Shown: in pieces, positions 34,531 to 44,745 of the stretch | How positions within the stretch are numbered: the first letter of the stretch is position 1 | Layout of the letters: every line of letters begins with the position of its first letter | Source of the DNA: CAWAXW01 sp963786155 | GTDB lineage: Bacteria; Actinomycetota; CADDZG01; WHSQ01 | Assembly (NCBI GenBank): GCA_963786155.1 | Contig: CAWAXW010000006.1 | Coordinates: 558,001 to 622,000, forward strand | Direction: 5' to 3' | DNA length: 64,000 nt | Position numbers and translations under genes: made by a program | The notes under the pieces: generated by a model | Seen by the model: the letters and a program-made list of their open reading frames with translations, nothing else | Database searches by the model: none | What the model was told of the DNA's origin: nothing

Positions 34531-36420
34531 CTATTGGAAGGGGAGCGGGCGAGGCTTCACGCCGCAGACCTTCTTGCGGGCCAGCTTCTTGGTCCCGAAC
34601 TGCTTTCCCATGCGTTTGGGCTTGGACTTGAGCTTGAGGTCTTTCTCGTCAGGCTCGCGCACGTTGATCAGCTTTGCCTTGGCGCTGGGCATGCGGAAGC
34701 GCAGCACGCTCGGCCGGCTACAGCCGTGCAGGATCGTGATGTTCGCGACCGATCCGGACGGCAGCGAATCGCCCTTTGAGTAGCTAACGGTCCCCGAGAC
34801 GGTCAGCCGCAACGTCTGTCCCTTGCCGACGACGAGGTCGGTCGGCAGGAACCGGATGATCACGTTGGACGGCTCGTTCGGAGTGAACGGATCGCTCACT
34901 TCTTGGTCGAACCAGCCGCGCCGCATGGGCTCGATGTGCTGGAGGCTGCGGACCCCGTAGGTCGCTTGGAACTCGTCGTAGCTGCCGAGATGATGCAGAG
35001 GCTCGCCGTCCTTGCCGATCACCTCGAGCTTGGCCGCGACGTGACCGTCGGACTGATCGCTCATCAACCAGAGGTCGAGCATCGGCTGCCCGGTGAGGTG
35101 CAACGCCTTCTTCATCGGCTTGGTCTCGAAGACCGCGTTCTGACCGGGGCCCGGCGCGCCAACCTGGGCCTGCTCCTGATAGGTGGTCTCGCCCTTCGGT
35201 TTCTTGATGCCGAGCTTGCCGCCGGGGCCGAGCGCGAGTTGCCCCATGGGGCCCTTGAGGGTGGGGAACTCGTTGGTCGTCCACCACTGACCGGTGTTCG
35301 ACTGGACCTGGACGTCGGGCCACTTCTCGACCTTCGTCTTCAAGCCCTTGAGGTAGCGGTCGAACCACGACGTCACGACGTCGTACCAATCGGCGCGTGC
35401 CCACTCGGGCTCGACCGAAGCGTGCGCGCCGGGGAAGGCGTGGTTCCAAACTCCGAACATCCCCTTGTGCGGCGTGCTCTTCGAGAGCCGATCGAAGAAG
35501 CCGGCGAGCGTGATGTCCTGGACGTTGAAGTCGCGCAGCCCGTGAACCATCAAGGTCGCGGCCTTCACACGTGGGGCGTTGGGACGGTACTCGCGCTTCT
35601 GCCAGTACTCGGTGTAGTCGCCGTTCTGATCTGCGGACGAGAGCATGACCTCGGCCTGGCATGACAGTTTCTCGGGGTAGTGCTGGGGGGCGGGAACCTG
35701 GCCCGGGAAGAGGCTCACACTTGCCAGGTAGCTAGAGTTCCCGGCGGCCGGCTGACCCGCCCACGGCACTCCGTCCATGAAGTTCCAGTCGTACTGCGAG
35801 CCGACGCTCGCGGCCGGGATGATCGCCTTGAGGTACTTCAGCTTCTTGGCGTCGCCGTAAGCCGCGGTCGAGATCTGCGTTTCGGCGTCGTAGCTGATTC
35901 CGTACATGCCGACCTTGCCGTTCGACCAAGGCGCGTCGCGACCGAGGTACTGAACGACGTCGGCGCCGTCCTTTATCTGGTTCTCGGCCGTCTGCTCGAG
36001 GCAGCCTCCGGATTCCCCGGTGCCGCGCACGTGATGCTGCGCGACCGCGAAACCGCGTGCCGTGAAGTAGTTGATGAAGCTTGGGAGCGAACCGTCGGGG
36101 TATTCCTCGACGCCCTGCGAGACGTACGGCGTCATGATCAAGATCGTGGGGACCTTCGTGGGCGGGACGCTGTCGCCCGCCGGGGCCGGGAGCCACGTCT
36201 CGACGTAGAGATCGGTGCCGTCGTGGCCCTCGACGTAGTGGCGCTGGACCTCGGGGTCCTGGTCGGGCGACTTGGTCCCGTAGAGCGGCTTGGACTTGAC
36301 CTTGGGCGCCCAAGCCTTGCCCTTGTCGGGCGCGGAAGCCGCCCCAGCCGGCATCGCCGGCACGAGGGCCGTGCACAGAACCGTCACCAGTATCAAACTC
36401 AGTTTTCGCATAAGAGACAT
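34531..36420 (-). CDS. CocE/NonD family hydrolase (S15), secreted
   Basis: 629 residues from ATG 36420 with signal peptide (RKLSLILVTVLCTALVPAM). The alpha/beta hydrolase core has DLYVETWLPAP, HHVRGTGESGG, PWSNGKVGMYGISYDAETQ (nucleophile Ser in GISYD, where relatives often have GxSYxG) and GVWNHAFPGAH. The C-terminal jelly-roll follows (LDLWLMSDQSDGHVAAKLEV, GQTLRLTVSGTVSYSKG). Intact paralog of the broken gene at 5.2-7.2 kb. Family members hydrolyse esters, amides or X-Pro peptides. Confidence 0.82.
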   Translation of the reverse strand: MSLMRKLSLILVTVLCTALVPAMPAGAASAPDKGKAWAPKVKSKPLYGTKSPDQDPEVQRHYVEGHDGTDLYVETWLPAPAGDSVPPTKVPTILIMTPYVSQGVEEYPDGSLPSFINYFTARGFAVAQHHVRGTGESGGCLEQTAENQIKDGADVVQYLGRDAPWSNGKVGMYGISYDAETQISTAAYGDAKKLKYLKAIIPAASVGSQYDWNFMDGVPWAGQPAAGNSSYLASVSLFPGQVPAPQHYPEKLSCQAEVMLSSADQNGDYTEYWQKREYRPNAPRVKAATLMVHGLRDFNVQDITLAGFFDRLSKSTPHKGMFGVWNHAFPGAHASVEPEWARADWYDVVTSWFDRYLKGLKTKVEKWPDVQVQSNTGQWWTTNEFPTLKGPMGQLALGPGGKLGIKKPKGETTYQEQAQVGAPGPGQNAVFETKPMKKALHLTGQPMLDLWLMSDQSDGHVAAKLEVIGKDGEPLHHLGSYDEFQATYGVRSLQHIEPMRRGWFDQEVSDPFTPNEPSNVIIRFLPTDLVVGKGQTLRLTVSGTVSYSKGDSLPSGSVANITILHGCSRPSVLRFRMPSAKAKLINVREPDEKDLKLKSKPKRMGKQFGTKKLARKKVCGVKPRPLPFQ

Positions 36421-36479
36421 TTCTCCCCGGCAGGGTCCGTTCCTGTTGTGTATACGAAAGTACCCGCGCTCGGTCTCGC

Positions 36480-37880
36480 TCAGATCGGGCAGAGGTAGCC
36501 GAAGCCTCGGTCCATTCGCTGAGTGGGAACGCGCCTCAGCGTCGGAGCTGCTACCTCCGGGCCCGCCTCCGGCTCGCCCTCGAACTTGATGATGTCGATG
36601 CCGCGCGAGTTGTCGGCGATGTAGACGTGGTCCTTGTGGAAGTAGGGGGCCCAGGTGCTGGCGCCGTTCGGACGGAAGTAGCCGACCTGACGGATGTCCT
36701 TCGGGTTGCTCACGTCGAGGAAGCGGGTGCCCTGACCGTAGAACGCGTAGGCGAGGATCCCGTCGCCGCGCGAGTCGAGGTAGTGAGCCGACGCGCACCC
36801 GGTCGATCCCTCTTGGTCCTGAGGAGTCCACGTGTCGAGCGCGCGCATGCGGAACTTCGTCGTCGCGATGTCCTTCCAGCCTTCGCCGTTCAGCGAGCCG
36901 CGTAGGTCGTAGGTCGCGAAGCGGCCGGAGGTGTTGCAGTTCGAGGTGATGTTCTCCTCGGTCGCGTACAGGACCGCGCCCTTCGTCTCGTCACCGGCAA
37001 CTCCGAGCTCGTCCTCGCTCGGGATGTTCGCGTCGACGTCGCGCCACGCGTTGTGCATGAAGCGCGACGGCGTCGCCTCGGTCGGAGAACCTCCACCGCC
37101 GTAGGGGATCGGCTCGCACGCGGTCGCAGTCTCGACGTCGCCGGTCAGGGGGTTGCGGTGATCGCCGCTCGTCCAGTAGCCGCGCACTCCGCCGGCTCCC
37201 GAGACCCACGCCACGCCGGCCGCATCGACTTGCACGTCGTGTGCGTAGTCCGTGATGCCGTCGTTGCGTCCGATGTCGATCGGCTCGGGGCACGCCACGG
37301 GGTTGAGCGGATCGCGCACGTCGGTCGCGAAGATCGGCCGCCCGGTGAACCCCGGCTGCGTCTGAGCGTTCGCGTACGGGCCGCCGGTCCACAGGAAGTC
37401 ACAGTCGTTGACGCACGTGCTCGTGTGTCCGGCCGGGACCGTGAAGAAACCGACCTGCAGCATCGCCGCGGGGTTGGAGACGTCGATGATGTGCACCGCT
37501 CCGTACGGGAAGAAGGCACCGGGCGTGCCCGGGCTCGTGAAGCCACGAGGGTCGCGGCTGATGAACAACCGCTTGCGGACGGGGTCGATGTCCATGTCCT
37601 CGTTCTCCCAGATGTACATGGGCAGCGCCCCGAGCAGCTTCGGCGCGGCGGGGTTGGAGATGTCGTAGCTGAAGAGCCCAGAGGTGGCCGACACGAACAT
37701 CGTGTCGCCGATGAAGTTGACCGCGATCGCGGTGCGCATCTCGGGGATGTTCGCCACGAACTCGACGTTTTCCGAGATGGCTCCGGCGGGAGGGGCGGCC
37801 CCCTGGGCCGAGGCGGGGACCCCGGCGAGGCACACGAAGAGGCCTGCGAGGCCGGAGACCAGTAGCTTCCTTGCGAGCAC
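36480..37880 (-). CDS. secreted LVIVD-repeat protein
   Basis: 466 residues. GTG 37880 with GAGGGAGG upstream. Signal peptide to ASAQ. Repeats of the LVIVD type (LFSYDISNPAAPKLLG, VHIIDVSNPAAMLQVGFF, TRFLDVSNPKDIRQVGYF, GIDIIKFEGEPE) form a beta-propeller. Many cysteines. Surface or extracellular; no enzyme activity is implied by the fold. Confidence 0.75.
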   Translation of the reverse strand: MLARKLLVSGLAGLFVCLAGVPASAQGAAPPAGAISENVEFVANIPEMRTAIAVNFIGDTMFVSATSGLFSYDISNPAAPKLLGALPMYIWENEDMDIDPVRKRLFISRDPRGFTSPGTPGAFFPYGAVHIIDVSNPAAMLQVGFFTVPAGHTSTCVNDCDFLWTGGPYANAQTQPGFTGRPIFATDVRDPLNPVACPEPIDIGRNDGITDYAHDVQVDAAGVAWVSGAGGVRGYWTSGDHRNPLTGDVETATACEPIPYGGGGSPTEATPSRFMHNAWRDVDANIPSEDELGVAGDETKGAVLYATEENITSNCNTSGRFATYDLRGSLNGEGWKDIATTKFRMRALDTWTPQDQEGSTGCASAHYLDSRGDGILAYAFYGQGTRFLDVSNPKDIRQVGYFRPNGASTWAPYFHKDHVYIADNSRGIDIIKFEGEPEAGPEVAAPTLRRVPTQRMDRGFGYLCPI

Positions 37881-38035
37881 GCGCGGACCTCCCTCGATTG
37901 ACGGGTAAGGGAGGATTCGTCACAAATGCTCGCTTTCCTTCCGGCCCGGAGGCGGCTATCCGGGATTTGGTGAGCCGACCGCTTATCGTGAGCGGTGGCC
38001 CCTTGATCGGACGAAGCCAAGGAGGCAATGAAGCC

Positions 38036-39289
38036 TTGCGACGCGGCCCCCAGCAGAGCCCGGTAGACCAACGCTCGGTTCGCCGGCACAACCTCGGTTT
38101 GGTGATGCGGCACCTCTCTCAGGAGGGGCCGCGGTCACGAGCGACCATCGCGAACGAGACCGGGCTGAACAAGACGACGGTCTCGAGCCTTGTCGGCGAG
38201 CTCATCGACCGGGGCCTGCTGCTCGAGATCGAGACCGAGAACCCGGGCTCCGTCGGCAGGCCGGCGCTGAAGGTCCAGCTATCGAGGGACGTGGTCGCGG
38301 TGGGCCTCGAGCTCGCGGTCGACTACCTCGCCGTGTGCGCCACCGACCTCACCGGCCACGTCAGACATGACGCATTCGTCTCACGCGACAACCGCTCGAG
38401 CACGGCCGAGGACGCCCTGGACGCTTTGCTGCAGCTGGCCGAGGATGCACTCGGCGTGGTGACGCGCCAGGGGATGACACCCATCGGGGTCACCGTGGCC
38501 GTCCCGGGCATCGTGGACATCGAGCGTGGCGTTCTGTTCAACGCCCCCAACCTCGGGTGGAAAGAGGTGGCCGTCGCGGAGCTGCTGAAGAGCCACCTCG
38601 GCCATCCCGACTACCCGATCGCGGTCGACAACGAGTCGAACCTCGGCGCCTTGTGCGAGCTGTGGGAGGGCGTCGGGTCGGACTATCACGACTTCATCTA
38701 CCTGCTCGGCGAGATCGGGGTCGGCGCCGGGATCATCTGGAACGGCGAGCTGTTCCGGGGCTCGAGCGGATTCGCCGGCGAGTTCGGTCACCTGACGGTG
38801 GATCCTGACGGACCCGAGTGCGGTTGTGGGAGTCGGGGCTGTCTCGAGAGCATCGTTGGACAAGAAGCGGTCGAGCGTGAAGCCGGGATCGCAGAGGACG
38901 CCGACGACTCGGGTGTCGGCGGGGTCGGCGCCGGACGGCTGCTGGCCCGCGAGGCCGAGGCCGGGAACGAGCGGGTGCTCGCAACACTCCGCCACGTCGG
39001 CCGGACCCTGGGGATCGGGGTCGCCACCCTCGTCAACCTCCTCAATCCCGAGGCGATCGTGCTGGGCGGCTACTTCACGCAGGTAGCGGAGTGGTTGGTT
39101 CCGGAGATCGAGGCCGAGGTCAACCGCCGGATGATCGCCGGAGAATGGTCGGATTTCCGCATCCTCGTCTCTCGACTCGAGGGCCAGTCGGCCGTCAGAG
39201 GCGCCGCGGCCCTCTCGCTCAGAGCAGTCCTCGCCGACCCGGAGGCGGTGGGAGCCGTCCGGCGGAACTTAAAGGAGTCCCTTCCTTAG
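38036..39289 (+). CDS. ROK-family transcriptional regulator
   Basis: About 417 residues. N-terminal winged helix (RATIANETGLNKTTVSSLV then ELIDRGLLLE). The ROK sugar-kinase-like domain follows: GVTVAVPGIVD, NESNLGALCELWEG, GEIGVGAGIIWNGELFRGSS, the zinc-binding CGCGSRGCLE motif and a C-terminal LLNPEAIVLGG. Start uncertain: TTG 38036 follows AAGGAGG at 38018; GTG 38099 is an alternative. Likely represses sugar-use genes and senses a sugar; the adjacent secreted proteins are plausible targets. Confidence 0.75.
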   Translation: MRRGPQQSPVDQRSVRRHNLGLVMRHLSQEGPRSRATIANETGLNKTTVSSLVGELIDRGLLLEIETENPGSVGRPALKVQLSRDVVAVGLELAVDYLAVCATDLTGHVRHDAFVSRDNRSSTAEDALDALLQLAEDALGVVTRQGMTPIGVTVAVPGIVDIERGVLFNAPNLGWKEVAVAELLKSHLGHPDYPIAVDNESNLGALCELWEGVGSDYHDFIYLLGEIGVGAGIIWNGELFRGSSGFAGEFGHLTVDPDGPECGCGSRGCLESIVGQEAVEREAGIAEDADDSGVGGVGAGRLLAREAEAGNERVLATLRHVGRTLGIGVATLVNLLNPEAIVLGGYFTQVAEWLVPEIEAEVNRRMIAGEWSDFRILVSRLEGQSAVRGAAALSLRAVLADPEAVGAVRRNLKESLP

Positions 39290-39350
39290 AGGGAAAGTTG
39301 CGGGGCACCACGAATTCCTTCTTTGCCGGGCGCGCTGAGGAGGGAATCGG

Positions 39351-40832
39351 ATGAAGCTACGCAGCAAGTCTCTGGGCTCGATCTTGGCGGTGGCGGTCTT
39401 CGTGACCATCTTCGGGTCCGCCCCCGCTGTTGCTGGATCCAAACTTGGGCCCGGTTGCGATCCGGACAGGACCTCCGTTGCGCACAGAGCCGGGGGCAAA
39501 CTCGTTAATCGTCAACCTCTGCGCGTCGCATGCGCCACGGAAACGGGCGAGTACACGGGCGAAACCACCATCGGGGTCACGGACGCGGGGACCGTGTGGT
39601 TCTCGGCCGCCGATTGGGAGTGGGCGCTGGCTCGCACGCAGGACGACGGAGCGACGTGGGAGAAGTTCGTCGTCCCCGGCCCCCAGGCTTACCCGGGGTG
39701 CGGAGGCGGCATCACGTTCTTCACGCCGTGCGACGACTCCCAACAAGCGAAGTACAACACCGTCGGCGACGCGTTCCTGTGGGTCGACCCCGGCACCTCG
39801 AAGATCTTCTGGAGCAAGACCTACGGCTACGCGCTCTGCTCGAGCATGAACATGAGCGCGAACGACGGCAACTCGTGGGCGCCGGTCACGCAGTTCGCGT
39901 GCCCGGGAGGTGACTACGAGAAGATCTCGGGCGGCCCACCTCCGGAGGGCGGCGAGCAACCGGTCGGTTATCCGAACGTCCTCTACGTCTGCGTGAACGG
40001 ACCTGCGCCGACGTTCGTCGTAGGGCCGAGCCGCGTTTGCTACAAGTCACTCGACGGGGGCGAGACGTGGGGCCAGACCGGAGTGCCGGTGACCCCCAAT
40101 CCGCAGATCCCCGCGTGCATCCACTTCCAGGAACCGCAAGCGGTCGGGTCCGACGGGACCGTGTTCCTGCCGATCGGATGCGTGGTCGACCCGAGCAGCA
40201 TCTACCTCGCCTACAGCGAGAACGAGGCGACGACATGGAACTACGTGAAGGTCCCCACCGAAGGAATAGGCAGCTCGGCCGGGCTGATCGGAGTAGGCGT
40301 GAGCCTCGCGGTCGACGAAGCGGGAACGGTCTACATGCTGTGGCCCGGCGGCGACGGCAAGCTATATCTCGTCTCGACCAAGGACAAGGGCGAGACCTGG
40401 AGTGGCCCGATCATGGTGAGCGCTCCGGGCGTCACCGCGGCTGCGCCCGCGGGACAGGTCGCCGCGCGCGAGCCGGGCCACATCGCGATCGCGTACTACG
40501 GCTACGGCCGCGGCGGAGATGCGACCACCCTCAACGGCTATCTAACGGAGTCGTTCAACGCCTCGAGCAAGAAGCCGCTGTTCCACAGCGCGATGCTCAA
40601 CGACCCGAAGGACCCCCTCTACTACCCGATGAAGGAGGGAGGAACGCTGCCGCGCAACGACTACCTCGGAGTGACGATCGCACCCGACGGCACGCCGTGG
40701 ACCGCGTTGGTGAAGCTCATCGGCAAAGGACCGGATAAGGAAGGCTTCGTCCAGTCGACAGGCTTCGCCGGCCGCCTGGTAGATGCCAAGCCGAGGCCGA
40801 TCGCAAGGATCGGGCCCCGGGTCCCCCAGTAG
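39351..40832 (+). CDS. secreted BNR/sialidase-like protein
   Basis: 493 residues. GGAGGG before ATG 39351, signal peptide MKLRSKSLGSILAVAVFVTI ending APAVAGS. Asp-box motifs: TQDDGATWEKFV, YKSLDGGETWGQTG, YSENEATTWNYV and STKDKGETWSG. Beta-propeller; ends six bases from the convergent hydrolase gene. Function unknown, third propeller of this type in the window. Confidence 0.65.
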   Translation: MKLRSKSLGSILAVAVFVTIFGSAPAVAGSKLGPGCDPDRTSVAHRAGGKLVNRQPLRVACATETGEYTGETTIGVTDAGTVWFSAADWEWALARTQDDGATWEKFVVPGPQAYPGCGGGITFFTPCDDSQQAKYNTVGDAFLWVDPGTSKIFWSKTYGYALCSSMNMSANDGNSWAPVTQFACPGGDYEKISGGPPPEGGEQPVGYPNVLYVCVNGPAPTFVVGPSRVCYKSLDGGETWGQTGVPVTPNPQIPACIHFQEPQAVGSDGTVFLPIGCVVDPSSIYLAYSENEATTWNYVKVPTEGIGSSAGLIGVGVSLAVDEAGTVYMLWPGGDGKLYLVSTKDKGETWSGPIMVSAPGVTAAAPAGQVAAREPGHIAIAYYGYGRGGDATTLNGYLTESFNASSKKPLFHSAMLNDPKDPLYYPMKEGGTLPRNDYLGVTIAPDGTPWTALVKLIGKGPDKEGFVQSTGFAGRLVDAKPRPIARIGPRVPQ

Positions 40833-40838
40833 GGAACC

Positions 40839-42173
40839 TCAACAACCCGACTTGATGTCCTCGCAGTCTGCCCACGTTTCCGCGCGCGTCGGGAAGTAAC
40901 GAGCCGAGTCGTAGTAGAAGCTCATGCGATCGCGGAACGCCTCGTCGTCAAGGAGGCGATCGTCCGCAGTGGCGTAACCCGGCTCGTCGGCGTTCTTGAG
41001 CCAGCGATCGAGCCACGCGACTGAGTAGTGCTCGACCAGGGGGTTCCCCCAGTCATCCCACGAGCTGGAAGGGAAGCTCGGTATGTACGACCACTCGTAG
41101 TGCGTGCCGCCCTGGATGTTGACCTGATAGACGGGCACGTCCGCCGCTTTCCAGGCCTCGAACCCGCCCTTCTTGCCGTCTGCATCAGGCGGCTGCGTAA
41201 AAGGCGTCGGGACTAGGCCGTAGTCGGCGGACTGACCCATCGTGGGCACGCGCGGCTCGACCTCGAATCCCGCGAGCGAGCCGGAGCCGCTGAGGTTGTC
41301 CCACGCGACCGCGACGTCCACGGGGTTGGTCTCGGTCAGAGCTCCGGGCCACTCCGTGATCCCCTGCACAACGCTCACGCCGGTGGCGCCGAGCGAGTGC
41401 CCGACGATCCCTAAGCGGTCACGATCGACGAGCTCCCAGATCGGATTGTGGGCAGTCGTCGGTGACGCGGGCCTCAGTGTGTTGTGCGGATAGGGGTTCT
41501 CGGGACTCGAAAAGAAGAAGTCGATGGAGTCGACGAGGTTCGTCACGAACACTCCCGACTGCAGGTTGGTGCCGGGCTCGTTGTCCGGCGTGCGGTTGTC
41601 CGACCGTCCCTGCCCCCTAACGTCGTAGGTCATCACGACGTAACCGTTGCGGACCAACTCTTGCGCGAACCACCAGTAAGCGGTCTCGGAGACCTGCACC
41701 GACCCGGTCTCTATGACCACGGCCGGTAACTTCGTTCCCTCGGGCACGTCGCGCGGCGCCCATACTCGCCCCGAAAGCAACGCGCCTTCCGAATCCGCAT
41801 AGATGACGGGCGTCACTTCGCCCTCGACCTCGTAGAAGGGATCCACATCTGGATAGTCCTGAGGATCGCCGGTGCATTGCTCGGCCCAGTACGCGCACAA
41901 GTTCCCGCGCGAGTCCCACGGCCAGTTGCGCTGGACATAGCTGCGTTGTGCGTAATCGAGGATGTTGGTGGCGCTCCGCGCCTGCCACGCCTGCATGAAC
42001 GCCGGGTCGCTAGCTTGGGCGGCGGGCTCCTGGGTCGTGATCTGGTAGTTGGCGCGCTCGCGCTGGAACCATTCTGGCGACGGGTAACTCGGCTCGGTCG
42101 ATTGCGCACCGGCGGTCGATGGAACGGCCGCTACGACGGCGAGGGCAAGGGCGATCTTCGGACTCAGCTTCAT
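40839..42173 (-). CDS. secreted alpha/beta hydrolase
   Basis: 444 residues from ATG 42173 (GGGAGC upstream), signal peptide to AGAQS. Hydrolase core: TYDVRGQGRSD (oxyanion/Asp strand), LGIVGHSLGATGVS with nucleophile Ser in GHSLG, and a late INIQGGTHYEWS-like His segment. The start codon overlaps the stop of the upstream gene (ATGA), so the two are coupled. Probably an esterase or dienelactone-hydrolase-like enzyme; substrate unknown. Confidence 0.75.
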   Translation of the reverse strand: MKLSPKIALALAVVAAVPSTAGAQSTEPSYPSPEWFQRERANYQITTQEPAAQASDPAFMQAWQARSATNILDYAQRSYVQRNWPWDSRGNLCAYWAEQCTGDPQDYPDVDPFYEVEGEVTPVIYADSEGALLSGRVWAPRDVPEGTKLPAVVIETGSVQVSETAYWWFAQELVRNGYVVMTYDVRGQGRSDNRTPDNEPGTNLQSGVFVTNLVDSIDFFFSSPENPYPHNTLRPASPTTAHNPIWELVDRDRLGIVGHSLGATGVSVVQGITEWPGALTETNPVDVAVAWDNLSGSGSLAGFEVEPRVPTMGQSADYGLVPTPFTQPPDADGKKGGFEAWKAADVPVYQVNIQGGTHYEWSYIPSFPSSSWDDWGNPLVEHYSVAWLDRWLKNADEPGYATADDRLLDDEAFRDRMSFYYDSARYFPTRAETWADCEDIKSGC

Positions 42174-44293
42174 GGTGTTGCTCCCATCCAGCCGTCGAGG
42201 TAACAAGGACGGTCGCCGCAGATCGCGACCACCAAGCTCTCGGGGCTCAGGAACTGCGCGATCTGGAACTGGCCTTCGAGCGTCTCGCTCTGGTCGGGGC
42301 CGTGCGGGTCGACGCCTTGATCGTTAGCGCGGTTCTCGACCGGCGGGGGCGTCGTTCCCTTGCCCCCTTCTCGCATCGGGCCGACATCGGCCACCATTAG
42401 CGCGGAGCCCGCGAACGGGAAGCTGTCTATCGCCGGGATCCCCCAGAACGGGACCCGAAGCGGCGAACGACCGGGATCGAGCTCCGGCTTACGGATCTGC
42501 GCACCCACGGTGCGCGCCATCACCTCGGTAGCCCAGTTCGATACCTGGTGGTCGCCGAACGCCTCGTGCATCAGGACCTCGTGCGGGGGAGTGTTCTCGT
42601 AAGGGTCGGTGGTCATGTGGTGCGCGTAGCCGTTGGACTCGGCCCGGTCCCAGAGCGTCTGCGTGAGCCCGAACAGGAGCTGCCGTTCGATCTCGTTCGG
42701 ATACGCGTTGTACATGACGATCGAGTACGTGTCGAAGTCGATACTGCGCTGCAGCAGGGTCGAGTAGTTCATCGCCGGTACGCCGAGATAGGCCTGCGTG
42801 AAGTCCGGCGCCACCGCCGTGAGCGCGCCGCCCATGATCCCGCCCTGGCTGCCGCCCGCGTAATAGAGGCGGCTCGTGTCGATCGTGGATCCGGTCTCAC
42901 CACCGACGGTGAACTGGAAAGCGGGGTCGGACGAGAAACCCTCCGGGTGGATGAGCGCCCGGCCTATGTACATGAAATTGAGGAAGCCCTGCTGGCTGCG
43001 ATCGGCGAGCGTCGAGAAGCGGCCGAGGTCCGACAGGATCGAGACCGCGTTGGGGATGTCCTCCTGCGACATGCCGATCCAATCTGCGCCGCAGAAGACG
43101 AACCCGTACTCGCGGCCCATGTTGAGGAACTTGCCGCCGTTGACCTGGTCGGCGGTGCCGAGGAGCCCATGTCCGACGAGCGTCGGGCGGCCCTGCTCGA
43201 CCTTTTCCCCGTCGACCAGCGAGCGGGGGACGTTGCAGATGAAAGTCGCGGGATAGACGTTTCCAGGGATACGCGTCGGGATCGTCGACCCCGGCACATA
43301 GGCGAACTTCGAGCCGGTCGGACATCCGGGTTGGTCGAGATAGCACGGGACGAGGACGCGCCCGGTCACACGGCGGGCAACGCGGTCGTCTTCTCCCTCC
43401 TGGCAGCCGTCGGCTCCACACGGCACGAAGTCCTGGACCTCGGTGACCACGAAGTCGGGTGAGTCGCCCTCGACCTCGAGGTCGGCGAGGTCGGTGTCGC
43501 CGAGCTGCCCGAACGCATCGTCGCGGATCGACAGCATGCGCTCCGAAAGATTGCGCTCGCTCGCGACCGTGAAGTCCCACGCGAGGTAGAGCTCGTCGCG
43601 CTCGATGCCCGCGCTCTCGAGGATCGGGAAGACGTTGTCCTCGAAGTGCTCGTCGCGGGCCGTGTCGGCGCCCTCGTCGGCGAGGGCCGCGAACGGAGCC
43701 TGCGGAGCGATCGTGGCTCCGGCGGCATCCTTCAGGTTGCGAAGGGCCACGACGTAGCGCGCGCCCTCGGCGAAGTTGACGGCCGGCCTCACGATGAGGA
43801 CCCGGTTGGCGTCCGTGGTCGCCTGCGCGTCCAGCTCGCTCCAGACCGGGTGTCGCTCGCCCGTTGCGGCGTTGATCACGACGATCGGGGCGTCGGGGGC
43901 CGAGTAGGCGCCGAGGTCCTGCAGCGTGACCGGATCCGTGTTGGCGAACGCCCCGTCGCTGTCGAGGCCGGGGACCTTGGTGATGATCGGCGTGCCCGGG
44001 CTGAAACCGTCGTTGCGGTTGATGTCGATCGGCTCGATGGGCTTGTTCGCGACGTTGCGGGGCATCGAGAGGATGTCGAGGTTCAGCCGGCGCCCGGTGT
44101 CGGTCGAGGGGTCGGCCACGGTGAAGTGGTCGTTGGGCCAGGGCAGGAGGCAGACGGCGGGGTCGAGCGTGTCGCAGCGGGCATCTGCCCCCGGGAGATC
44201 GTCGCCCGGAGCTACCCGGACCATCGCCTGAGCAGGCCCCACGAGCACGGCAGCCACCAGCGCGGCCGCGGCCGCGATCGTCTTGAACCTCAT
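42170..44293 (-). CDS. large secreted lipase/esterase-like hydrolase
   Basis: 707 residues, signal peptide MRFKTIAAAAALVAAVLVG, ribosome binding site GGGAGGG. The N-terminal half resembles the bacterial lipase N-terminal region (LPWPNDHFTVADPSTDTGRR, ANRVLIVRPAVNFAEGARYV). The C-terminal half has an alpha/beta hydrolase nucleophile elbow YYAGGSQGGIMGG and HEAFGDHQVSNWATE near the expected catalytic His. Coupled by ATGA to the next hydrolase gene. Both are exported and probably act on related esters. Confidence 0.7.
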   Translation of the reverse strand: MRFKTIAAAAALVAAVLVGPAQAMVRVAPGDDLPGADARCDTLDPAVCLLPWPNDHFTVADPSTDTGRRLNLDILSMPRNVANKPIEPIDINRNDGFSPGTPIITKVPGLDSDGAFANTDPVTLQDLGAYSAPDAPIVVINAATGERHPVWSELDAQATTDANRVLIVRPAVNFAEGARYVVALRNLKDAAGATIAPQAPFAALADEGADTARDEHFEDNVFPILESAGIERDELYLAWDFTVASERNLSERMLSIRDDAFGQLGDTDLADLEVEGDSPDFVVTEVQDFVPCGADGCQEGEDDRVARRVTGRVLVPCYLDQPGCPTGSKFAYVPGSTIPTRIPGNVYPATFICNVPRSLVDGEKVEQGRPTLVGHGLLGTADQVNGGKFLNMGREYGFVFCGADWIGMSQEDIPNAVSILSDLGRFSTLADRSQQGFLNFMYIGRALIHPEGFSSDPAFQFTVGGETGSTIDTSRLYYAGGSQGGIMGGALTAVAPDFTQAYLGVPAMNYSTLLQRSIDFDTYSIVMYNAYPNEIERQLLFGLTQTLWDRAESNGYAHHMTTDPYENTPPHEVLMHEAFGDHQVSNWATEVMARTVGAQIRKPELDPGRSPLRVPFWGIPAIDSFPFAGSALMVADVGPMREGGKGTTPPPVENRANDQGVDPHGPDQSETLEGQFQIAQFLSPESLVVAICGDRPCYLDGWMGATP

Positions 44294-44391
44294 TTAGCCC
44301 TCCCAGGGGTGAAAAGAGTCTTCGAACGGGAGGGTTCGCCGGGGGCCCGGCTCGTCCTGCTTAGTGCCGCTTGTCCGTTTGGTGCCTTCGG

Positions 44392-44730
44392 TCAGCGACG
44401 ACGACCCACTATCAGCGCGAGCGCGGCCAGCCCGATAAGGCCTCCGATGATGAGGTTCACGTCGATGGCGGGTTGCCAGTGGACGCCGTGGCCGTCGATG
44501 ACGTAGGCGCCGGCCGGCTTGCCTGCCAGCCCGAAGCCGGATCCCGAGCCGCGGCCTAGACCGTCCGGGCCCTCGCCCTCGCCCGAGCCCCCACCGCCTC
44601 CGCCCATCACCCTCGCCGCGGGGATCACGGTGACGCCGTTCTTCTCATAGGGCTCGCCGAACACTCTCTTCACGGTGATCGTGTCGCGATGCCCCTTCAA
44701 CAGCTCTTCGATGTTCGAGCTCACTGTCAC
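44392..44730 (-). CDS. GerW/YtfJ-family protein with C-terminal TM
   Basis: 112 residues. VKRVFGEPYEKNGVTVIPAA is the conserved GerW start, followed by a Gly-rich stretch (GGGGGGSGEGEGPDG), GFGLAGKPAGAYVIDG and VHWQPAIDVN, then a TM helix ending in GRRR. Despite the sporulation name, the family is common in non-sporulating actinobacteria; role unknown. Confidence 0.8.
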   Translation of the reverse strand: MTVSSNIEELLKGHRDTITVKRVFGEPYEKNGVTVIPAARVMGGGGGGSGEGEGPDGLGRGSGSGFGLAGKPAGAYVIDGHGVHWQPAIDVNLIIGGLIGLAALALIVGRRR

Positions 44731-44745
44731 TCCCTTCTGAATCGG

